Shown here one piece after another: positions 11,601-23,600 of a stretch of DNA of 64,000 bases. Each line of letters starts with the position of its first letter. Position 1 is the stretch's first letter. Source of the DNA: Siphonodentalium dalli (Eukaryota; Mollusca; Scaphopoda; Gadilida; Siphonodentaliidae); assembly GCA_032622095.1 (NCBI GenBank), contig CP136062.1, positions 132,821,282 to 132,885,281 on the forward strand, read 5' to 3'. Under the pieces are notes generated by a model, which searched no databases, had not been told where the DNA came from, and saw only the letters and a list, made by a program, of their open reading frames with translations. Made by a program: the position numbers and the translations under genes.

Positions 11601-14600
11601 AGTGTAGCCAGTAAATGTAAACAGACCATAATTCACGGCTAGGAATGTGATCGATGCCTTGTGACAATGACCCCAATAATTAGGGCATGTGTCTAATCTG
11701 GAGAATCATACAATTTGCATGGCTTGTTCCATCTGCTGGCTCTCATTCCATACTCTAATTTATAATTTTGTGGATTTGGACAATTCGCTTAGATCATATG
11801 TGTCGGACACCATGTGTAAGGGTTTTAATCTTTTCATGATTGGAGCTTCCTGAATTTTTTGAAAACCCTGTGCCAATGCATTCTCTTATATATAAAGCGA
11901 GTCGCCCATAGGGTGCCTTGCATATATATAAGAGAAAGCATGGGCCTAACAATATTTACCTTGACCTTGTAAACCAGTGCTTTCTCTTATATATATATAT
12001 AAGAGAATGCACTGGCACAGGATCTTTAATGCGGCAGCTCACGTCATGAAAGGGTTAAATACAACCTACCTCTGAGGAAGCACCCCTTGATTTAACAGAA
12101 TTACCGAGCTGTCGCTTGAGAGCTTCCATATTATCCTCCAGTTGTTTTATAGTTTGCCTCAACTGAAAACATACAATGTGGATTGAATATTAGCTGAATG
12201 GTATGAGATTTCCTATGCACATAAAGAAACATTTCAAGAAATATTGTCTAATTTAATCAGGGGTGGCACCAGGATTTCCTCGACAAAGGTGCTACAATCC
12301 CCGATAGGGAGAGCTATATGATCACAGAAGCTACTGGACTGACTGCTGCAGATTTCCCCAATGGGGGGGGGGGGGGGGGGGGGGCTAACCCACCCCAACC
12401 CCACTCTGGTGCCACGCCTGAATTTAATATGGAATTTAAATTCAGATAAAATATCAACATACTTAAAAATTGTTGCCAGGCTCAGTCAGAATTATACATG
12501 ATAAGCTTATCTTGCACTTAAATTCTTTAGATGTTACCAATGTAATACAGTATATAAATTTCGGAAATTCTCAACACCACTGAGCTGCTTCACGAATGTG
12601 AAATTTTAACCCTTTCTATACTAAATGAGTAGTTCCCTTGGGAAATGTTCAGAAAATAAGTTCAACAAATGATTATTTGTTGAACTTATTATCTGAACAT
12701 TTCCCACCAATGAATATGAATATGAATCATTCTTCTATCTGTATTATCTGTTTTTCTGTCTATATTCTGTTATTATTACCTAAATGATAATAGACCGATC
12801 CTATGTATACTTTTATAACTGAATGGAAGAATCCAATCAGTATATAAGGGTTAATACACTCATTTTAGAGCTCATTCCCAGAAGGCACTACAACACGAAG
12901 CATATATGTGACCCACCATATCAAATCCAGTTGTAAGTCGGGATTTTTTTACCCTGTGCCAATGCATTCTCTTATATATGCGAGTCGACCATAGGTCGCC
13001 TCACATATATAAGAGAATGCATTGGCCTAACAATTTTTTACAATTTTAATAATTTTTTCTTGTATTCTTTAACAATTTTATAATTTCACCCATACAGAGC
13101 CCCTATGGTCGACTCGCATATATAAGAGAATGCATTGGCACAGGGTAAACAAATACCGACTTCCGACTGGATTTGATATGGCGGGTCAAATATGATGATG
13201 CGAATGCAGGACATTCCATATATATATCATTTCCTTGAAAAATGTTGTCAGGTTTCAAGTCACAAGCTGGTAAACCAAGAATAAATAATTATGAATGTAA
13301 TAAGTTTGTTACAGACGGTGAAATGTTTGAAAGCTATATGATGCAGCGCATGTAAAAACTACAATGTGACCAATACAAGACACTCAAAGCAACACATCTG
13401 AATGGGCATGTACTAGCCACCCACAGGGACGCTGGATCAAATTGTAGTAGCTTCTAAAAGAGAGTATTGGTATTGACAGAGATCATACAAAATCAAAATA
13501 TTCATGACGGGAGCTGTGATGGTGCAGCATTAAAGATCCTGTGCCAGTGCATTCTCTTATATATGCGAGTCTCCCATATGGAGCCTCCCATATATAAGAG
13601 AATGTACTGGCTTACAAGGTTAAGGTAAATATTGTTAGATCAATACATGCTCTTATATATGCGAGGATCTCTATGGTAGACTCGCATATATACAAGAATG
13701 CATTGGCACATGGTTTTCGCCAAATTTCAGGAAGCTCCAGTCTTGAAAGGGTTAAGAATATGTATACCAGGCACTGTATATCAATCATAGAGGTAAATTC
13801 TTGTTGCATTTGTGGGTATGATGGTATATCATGTGTTCCAATACTAAAATCAACATTTTGAAGCAAACATATGCCTGACAATAACAATACAATAACAAGA
13901 CAATAAACTTTTTGGTGCTATGTTTTATGAAAATATGAATTATTCAAGGAGTTCTTTGAACCTTAAAGATGGTCTCTCTCTTCCTATAAAAAGTTTGATA
14001 TAGTTTCCTCGGTATAAAATAATAATTATGAATCGAAGACCCCTGTCCGGAAATCCTTGTATCAATAAAAATTTATTTTATTTCAAATTTTCTGGTATAA
14101 TACATACAATTGATTATATAAGAAAATATCTATATAAAATCAATATTAATTGATAGAAATGTTTCCAGACAGGCGTCTTCCAACTCACTTTTATTATTTT
14201 ATACTCCGGAAACTATATAAAACGTATTTAGAAAGAGATAATCCATCTTTAATTAAAAGTATAAAAATTTAATAATATTTGTGGAGCTATGTGATCCAGT
14301 GGTTAGCGTGTCGGATTTATCTTCGCTGTCAACTCATCAAGAGGAGTTCGCGACCCACCGCTAGTCTAATGCGAGTTTCACACAACAGTGTCTTGGCCGA
14401 ATTGATCGACATGCATTTGTCGAATCGTACACTGTTCAAATACCATGCCAAGTTGTGACCCTTGAGCAAGGTAGCTCGTACTGTGATTTCTCCGCATCAC
14501 TCACGTGTTAAAAGAGTACTCGGTACGGGTGTCAATAGATCTTGTCAGTATGTTAACCTTGATATGTGCACAAATTCATTGCCGCTGGGGATGCTTCCTC

Positions 14601-17600
14601 GATGGAGGATGGGAGTGACAATGATGTCACATGCCCTATGACCGAGGTAATAATTGACGTAAAGTACATTGAAATAAATTCATTGTGGAATGTGCTATTA
14701 TTATTTTATGTGATTATTATTTTATTATTGTCCAAGACATAACAATCATTATTTTGAGAAACAACCAACAATACCTTAGCTACTTCGTGCTTCCAGAAAT
14801 CTTCTCGCTGGCTCTTTTCTGCCAAAAGTCTTTCGACCTGAAATTATTCCTATGACTATTAATTAAAGCTTTTGGTAGATATGAAACAAGTCTATAATTA
14901 TAAAATTCCTTACTGATTATGGACATAAAATGTCACACTGTGTGCTGCACGTATAATGACCATACTGAGCACCAACCTAATTCAGCACAATAGCAGTCAG
15001 CCATCATTAATATAAGAAATTAGTGTTTCGGAACAAGAGTATCTCAACATTTGAAAATAACCTTTGCATGGAGTCAGTTTTAGGTTTTTTGAGATATTCC
15101 CGTTATATATTCCATTGAAAAATGGCTGTAACGTCACTGGCCCACCACACAAGATCATGACTTCTTCAGCAGTTAACAGGTTAAGTCAAGTAAACATTTT
15201 ATTGTTCAACAACTTATCCTCTCGTTCTCTGAAATATTGGTAGTTAACATACCGTAGTTGAAACACATGAGTGATAGAATTCAGTTCACCCTATTTGAGG
15301 ATTCTAATAGTGGACTTCATTACAAGTCTATTCTGTTTAACCAATTCTATACTAAACACTCATTAATGAGTAGTTATCCCCCAGCTAGGAAAGGATCAGA
15401 AAATAATTTCAACAAATGACATACAAACTTATTATCTGAGAGTGAGTAGATGGGCGTGAAGCGCCCGGGATGGTCGAAAAGATCGAGTGATCTTCTCCTT
15501 CACCCCACGGTTTGTTGTTGTTGGAGATATAGCACACAGAAAACAGTCATGTCTGAACACGGCAAAAGCGGACATAATGAATTAATGTTATTTCGTTGAT
15601 TGAATTGATTGGATAGATTATTTGGGGAAGAGCCCACGAGCTTTAATATGGGGTGTGAGGGGTGTCCCGGTGGGTCCTTTTAATTTAATATGTGGTTGAG
15701 CTGAGCGTGTCATCTGGTGCGCTGAAAAAGGAGCGGGGCCCCGTGTTATAATTTTAAAATGGTGTTAGTTTGTTAGTTGTTTAAAAAACAACCGCAAGGC
15801 AGAGCGTGTGATTCAATGCGCCATCATACCGCTATTCTGCAACTTATTATCTGAACATTTCCCTCCAATAAATACCCTGTAGGACTCCTTCTGCGCTTTT
15901 ATTATCTGTTGTCTGCTTATATTACCTGTACATCCCTCCAAATCAATAATAGACCATTATGATGAACACTTTTTATTTTGATGGGGGAATCCATCTAGTA
16001 TAGAATGGGTTAAACTAGATCACAAATTTCTACCAATATTTAAGATATAATAGTTTAAATATATCTCTAGATTCCGATTGTTAACCAACCTCTGCTTTGC
16101 GTTCTTCAGCAATCATTGCACTGGCTTGCCCCATATATATCTTCTCCATCTCCCGCGTCTTATCTTCGGGACTTATTTTCAAATCTTCCATATCATCAGA
16201 ATCTGATGTTGATACAGTTTTCAGCTTCTCCTGTGAAATGATATGATACAACATGAAACCAAAGTACAGTATAGCCCTAAATAATCGACTCCTTAACCAC
16301 AGCAGAATTATGGGTAACTTTTAAGGATTTAGTCAGTGAGAGCTTTCCGATGCATGGCAAAAAGCCATATTTCCAACTAAATTCTGCTGTGGTTAAGGAG
16401 TTGATTATTTAGGGCATTACTATAAAATAAGTAACAAACTTGTTTTTTTTATTCATTTATTTTTATTCATTTATTAAGAAATTAAAGTCCCACTTAATTT
16501 TCGAACCCCCATCACATATATAAAATATATGCCATATTATATACCATTATATACCATTTGAAAGAGGAAGCTCCAAGACATTTTATTATCAACTTATCCG
16601 GTGTAATAAACTGTGAGTATGTTGTTTTTGTTGAGTTACTGACGTTTTTTTCTTCTCATCTGGATTGTAGTTCAAATTGTATTATTTTCAATGGAGGGGG
16701 AATAACTCTAAATATTAAAGATAGAGTTATTCCTCTTCCATTGAAAATACATTTTGAGTTTGAATTATGTTGCATTCTGGGAGCCAAAACGGAGGTAATA
16801 ATTCTATGATTTCAGCTGTTTTCTATTTCTCTATGAGCATCTTCTGAGGCACAGATGTTTCAAATGGTGATGAATTATAGTATTTTAATCATATTTTATG
16901 GCATAGATTATTATTAAAACTGTATATCAAGGCACTATTAAAAAAAATAATCAGTGACTCGATAATTAAGTGGGCCTTTAATATTTTATCAGTTTTATGT
17001 CAAAAGCAGTCAGTGGATACAGAATATTGTCAACATCTTTATGATTTTTGCGACTGCCAAATAAAATATCATAAAAAGGCAAAATATGACGTGGTAATTC
17101 CAACAAAAGGCCATAACTCTGGTAAAAATTGGTTGGCAGAACCCAAATTCGGCTTGATCTATATGCAGGGGTAGTAAACTCACATACCAAATATCATTCC
17201 ATTCAGTTCAGACTTACTAAATTTATCATCTGGAAGTTATAAACTAAATGCAAATTTGAACAAAACAGGGCAAAACTCTGGTGAAAATTGGCAGGCAGAA
17301 CCAAAACATGAATTTGAATTTATTTTGGGCTATTAAACTCACATACAAAATTTCATTCCATTCAGTTCAGACTTACTAAAGTTATCATCCAGAAACGAAA
17401 AAAGTGAACAGGCAGACGGACCGGGACAGAACAATAAGATAATACATTCCCTTATTTTAAAACATGCATACAATATGTAACTTGATAAATTATTCATTAT
17501 CGCTTAAATAAAAAAAATATTTCTCAGCTATAAATTGTACATAATACCGGTATATTCATATATCTAATTATAACTTTTGTCATCACGGTGGTGAAATGAA

Positions 17601-20600
17601 ATACATGAAGTCTGTGGTCTATATCATCACTAGGGCGAGTTGTAGCTGCAGCGGGTCATCCAGTTCACAAGTCATGTCAGGATCAAAGACTGAGGTAGAG
17701 TGGACTTTTGAAAATGCAGTGTACCACAGACTGTTGCAAAAACATTTATTATGAATTGGGCAGCTTGTTCAATTGGGGCAAGCTGCAAGGGCCAGTCTAT
17801 ATAATGTGGGAAATTCGACAACACTCAGTTCTCAAAGTAGATAACTTATAAGAATGCTTATAGTGAATGAACATTGCTATCTAACTTCTATTAAGCTGCC
17901 AACTGACATTTTTGTTGTGATTCTCCTGTCTGTTTATTGGTGCTTATGAAGCGTTACATCATTCACGAAGACAATTGTCTGTTAATCGAAATTTTACAAG
18001 ATTGGTCATGGACCAAAACTTTGAAAATCTCAAAACGTAGAAATCACCCCCAGCCAAAATATGTGTGTTTTCACACACCTCTTGGTAACAAGCCTAGAAA
18101 TAGTGTGCCTGTCATTTGATAAATGAGGTCCCCAGAGGGTGAATTAAGTGACTACCTTACACAGCGGGCTAGTACCACTAAATTCTCCCTCTGGGTACCT
18201 CATTCTGCTTAGGCCTCATCTTCTGGGAAGTATCTTTAGTCTCAAATATATCATTATTTTTAGATACTTTTTCCCTTCTGTTCATTTTCTACATCACTAA
18301 ATTCACCCTCTGGGGGACCTCATTCTGCAAATGACAGGCACATTATTTCAAGGCTTGCTTATGGTTAAAACGTTAGTGACATCAATTTCATACCAAGTAA
18401 TATAGCCAAAATTATGAAAATGCGGTATGTGAATAATAAATCACACACTTAAGCATAAACCAAGTTTGATCTTTTATTTAATCTTAATGTATATTTACAC
18501 TGTGTTGTTCAAGTAATGCTTTCCCACAACACGAGTTGTCATTTTATGTCACTTCGGTCGAGGTAGTTGACCATAGTTCAGTATTTCCGCAGCTGGATAA
18601 AATATAAAAAAAAAAATTATAAAAAAAAATTCCCTACCTACCCATGTACCTACCTACCCTAATTTTTTCACAAATGTTAGCGGAAACATACTATCATTTT
18701 TGTTTGGCCTTACTTGAATCCTCAGTATATTGACCATTCACTATGATATTTCCAGCTTCAGTGCAACACTAGTGCCCACCATAATCAAATGAAATTAATT
18801 TGAAACACAAAAATCGCCAATTTTCACACATTTTGTGTGATTATGTAGTCCAGCATACATTATGAGGATCTTATACTAGAGCGCTGTCGACCCTTTATTC
18901 TGAAGGTCCGTTGCCCTGAAGGTCCGATGTTCAGAAGGTCCAATACTCTAAAGGTCATAGTAGGAAGGTCCAATACAATTCTATGAAGGAGTATTTTGGG
19001 GACATGTGGAAATTCTCAATTTGAAGAGTTAAGAACCTTGTCTTATATATAGGTACAGTGCATTTAGTGAACATTCAGATGACCACAATTCAACCACTTG
19101 CGACAGAATCGCAGTCATGTGTACATATAAATCATAGATGGATAGATCATAGGATATCCATGTCTTCTTCACCTAATTCCTCATCTATATGTCTTATTCT
19201 ATCCAACACCTGACTCGTCTGTGAGTTTGTCATTCCCAATTTAGCTGTATAGTTTATTTTTACCTCTTGTTCGGACCAAAAATCATCAAGTAGGTTTTTA
19301 AATTGGTTTAGGTCTTTGGCGTCAACTGACTATTTCTTCAGCCAGATGGTTCCAAAACTCTTTGACTAAAAGTGTTTTTTCTTTTATCTTTTGTCCCTCA
19401 TTGTAGATGGGTGAATATTTGAAAACTGTACAATTTGGAAGATTGCATTGCGCGAAATTCAAAGTTCAAATTCACAGAAAAAAATATTTCCATGTCGAAC
19501 CTGATGACTTACCATGAATTAGGGTTTGCTTCAGCACGCTGGAATTTTATTGCTATTGCCATGGCAACATGAACGTCATGACTTAATCAAGCAAAGTAAT
19601 AAAATATGTCACTCATGTTACTAACAAACAACAATCAGCTTACCGGTACACCAATAACAGTCATTTCATACGACTAAAATATATTTATTGTTATTACCTT
19701 TTGTTAATTCTTGGAAATAATTGAGCTTGAATAAGCTCATGATAGCGAATATGTTTAAAATCTCTATAAGCATGAGTCAACTCACACATTTATTGCATAA
19801 AAGTACAAAACTTATTACTCTGTAGGCCATGAACTTAAGAGTCCCAAGTTGATCATATTTGCATAAGTATCGACACTTTGTAGCAATCCCAATATAATAA
19901 TAATTGTTTTCTTTGGATGAGAATTTTGTTAATAAAATATGCACTGGTAACAGGAGTGACATTGGTAACAGGAGTGACATTTTGGTAACAGGAATGACCC
20001 TCCTGGTTTTTCACAATGTGGCCATATACAGTGAATTTTGGTACACAATAATGTTATGTCACTCAAGAATCTTGCTTTTTTATGTGATAATCTTCTGCAA
20101 AAACTCAAACCATGTTTGGCAAGGTCAACACTCTGGCTGGCACTCAACAGATGTATACAATTGGACTCTTAGGCTCATTCAGATAAAGAATAGGTTTGGG
20201 TTTTCACAATTCACCCTGTATAAATTGGTCTGTCTGTGATTTATATTGAGAGCTAAGACTATTTATAAAAGTATGCAACTGTTTTGCTTGTTAGTGGGAT
20301 AACTTGGAATAAATATCAAAAGATTTGCTGTAGCCAGTACTAGCCAGTAGCCACCAAGACTGCATGTAGTCTCTGCTTCTCTGATGTGACTTTTGTTGGA
20401 AATATAGGATAAAATCTTATTTTGAATCAAACCGGAATACCAAATCATTCGTATCCATTTGACTCTTCAATACCATGTGACTTTTTCCATTAAGACACAG
20501 CTAGAAGCTGTATAACACAAGACTTCAATTTATGGTCTTTATTTTGAACAGAACTGTTCTGATATTTTATGTGTGGCAAATTTAATGAAGTTGACCATGG

Positions 20601-23600
20601 CCTAAATGGGGGGGGGGGGGGGGGGGGGGGCTTGCAAGATATCAAACAACAAATATAAAACATATATTACTTCATTTTTTTTCCCAAATGGATTATATTG
20701 AATTTCCTTCTTGTGATGAAAAGTGATGACTGCTGACTTTGTTGATCTTCTGACATTGACCAGAACTGGCTAATCAAAGTGTTGCACCTGTTACTGTCAC
20801 TCCTGTTGCCAAAAAAGTAACAAGAGTGACAGTAACAGGAGTGACATATATGGCAGTTAATGAAAATTTCTAAAAAATGTATTTAGATTTGAAACTTGAA
20901 CACTTATGTTTTGCATAAAAGACTCATTCTAGAATATGAAAAACTTATTCCTGATACATCGAAAATGATGATAGAAATGATATTGCGGGTAACAGGAGTG
21001 ACTTACAATTAACCTACTCGCCTCATTTGTTCATTAATGCTCTCCGGTATGCATAAATTATATCAAATCATCACCATTTCTACTTTTGTTGGGATTACCT
21101 ATTTGGTGACCTTCCCTCCGGTGGCAGGTTCCTCAAGAAGGCTACTTTACACCCTCATATAATTCCTTGTTATACTCTTGGTAACAGGAGTGACACACAA
21201 ATTTGTAACAGGAGCAATGAGATCTATATGTTCAAGTTTAAATGAAGAAAGTCCATATTCCAGTTATAGTCATTTTGTTCAAGTTTGATAGACTCAAATA
21301 GGATTGAATATGTGAGATTTATCTGATCTCTTCATGAAAAAAATATAGTCTTTACTTTTCAATGTAGAAAAGTAACATTCAGAAATTCATGACATGGACT
21401 CATGTTTGCTCTGTAAAAATCCAACAGCTCAGACTTTGGCTCAGTTTTTCTGTCTGAATATCATCCTAATTATCATGGTACCTAGAAAAAATTATTATTT
21501 GGTTTTCTCCTGTTGCACAAACTTCTGTAATTATAGGACCAATGGTTGTAACATCAAATTGTACACTTTTCAAATATTCACCCAGATACAGTTTGAAGTT
21601 GTGTCCTCTTGTGTCGGAATTGGTGTTTTTTGTCAAAATATTTGGTACCTCCGGGTCATAATTGTTAAACATCTTATAACATTCAATCATGTCTCCTCTG
21701 AGTCTTCTGTACTATGATGTTGGGAATCTGGGATCTTTAATTTTACCAGTCGCTCTTCGTATGTTAATTAATCTTTCAATGATTGAATCAGTTTCAACAT
21801 GTTGCTTTCCATTTACTTTTATTAGTTGCGTTATGTGTTTTATCAGATACCGGTATGGTTTCCAGGCAGGTTGATCATACTCCAATCTTGGTCGAACCAT
21901 CCTTTGTAAAGTTTTGTAAACATTTCCTGGTTGAGATGGGTGAAAGATCTTCTTATCATGCCCATTACAGAGTTTGATTTCTGTGCCTTCTCGTTTATAT
22001 GCTCTTCAAATGATAATTTTGTATCATTGATGATCCTATATCTTTCTAACTGTTGACATGTTTTATTTTGCATGTATCTCCATTATCAAGCTAGCCTGTG
22101 ATTGGGTAAACTATATTTGGAACAAGGAAGGAGGTCGGCGCTAAGAGACTGCGGGCTGGCTCTCACGAAATAGGACCGCCATCAACAAGGCACTGTGAAG
22201 TATTTTATCTAAAGGTTAAGTTATTTGTAGCATAATCCACAGGCCTTCCAAACAGTGAGTGATAAATAATTAAAATAAATTTTTTATTAATATTTACCTA
22301 TAACTTAGTATAAGAAGACTAAGTTATAGGTAAATATTAATAAAAAAATTATTTTAATTATTTATCACTCACTGTTTGGAAGGCCTGTGGCATAATCATT
22401 AATGATAAGGTGAGATTAAATGTAGTCTGTCCAAATAACCCCAAGATAAGACATTAACCATGACTTTAATACGAACAACCAACATTGGCAACAAATGTTC
22501 AAATCATGATATCCTCATGAGGCCCCCACCCCCACGGAATACGGAATACTACTTAACACAGAGGGTGGAATACGGAATACCAGTTAACAGCCATATGTAA
22601 TATACACTGTGAGAATTTTAAGAGAAAGTCAAAATCACACAGCAGTTCAAGGACTAATGATGTCACGGAAAATTTATTTTCCGGATAAATTTTCTATTGC
22701 CGTATGAATAGGGTCCTGCGAATTGGAGATTTTGATCGAATCGAATATCGAATCGAGTTTACAAAATCGAATCGAATCGAATCATACCTGTGTGTTGCAT
22801 TCTCAATTAGGCTTTTACTTTCAATGATTAGACGATTTGAGAAACGTTCTATGAACTTCCATGAAATTCCATCATAACTTGTGTGGTGATCAACCGTCGT
22901 TCCCGATACTATTAACTTCAATTGAGAATTGTTGAGAGAAAAAAACAGATTAAAACGTCCACGCGGTCGTAACAACGATTAGATATATAACCACTAAACA
23001 GATTATCGGAATTAAAATCACGCGCAATTTGTAGAGTTTGCATGTACATGCACAATTGCAAATCGGCACTCGGAAACACCCGTTTTTATAAACTTGAAGA
23101 TGCAACAACAGTCGCAGGGTAGCCTGTTTATGTAGTGTTGGATGATTAGATGTCTTGTTGTCCCAGATGCTTGCGATTTATATACCACGTTTCATTCACC
23201 ACACGTGTAAGTTTCTGCACTACATGTAGCTTTTATCATGTTTAAAATAATCATGAATAACGGACGACAAATTGTCAAGTTTCAAAAAAGTCAACTTCAA
23301 AAGAAAACACCGCCTGACGCACTCTTCGACGACGGGAGCATGTGTTGTTTACATTCTCGGCGATATTACAGAACGAATGTCGACCACGACGAATGCGGAG
23401 GATGGGAAAGTTACATTTATTTTATTGTTAAATACACTTATTAAGTAACTTCATTTGGTCATAACATATATCAACATACCATGCATAAAATCATCTGGCC
23501 AATATCCATTTGCTTTCATACTTCGTTCGAAAGACGAATCATTAGAAAAGGGGTTAGCGGTGTACTCCATTGGTACCTCGTGTGCACGGTTTTAGACAAA

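Larger units (their letters stand above)
19147..22080 (-). pseudogene. CR1/Jockey-like LINE ORF2 remnant (C-terminal RT region), interrupted
   Basis: Read on the - strand from 22080, fragments match the end of non-LTR retrotransposon polymerases: DTKLSFEEHINEK and MGMIRRSFTHLNQEMFTKLY, then RPRLEYDQPAWKPY, then ECYKMFNNYDPEVPNILTKN. Frame changes between pieces show decay. The coding-like sequence resumes beyond the inserted element, at about 19404-19147, with KEFWNHLAEEIVS, DLNQFKNLLDDFWSEQ and a stop at 19149-19147. The pattern (LEY.P.W, then FxxxxVVxxWNxLP-like end) is family knowledge; the assignment to CR1/Jockey is by memory of such motifs. Not functional. Confidence 0.75.
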
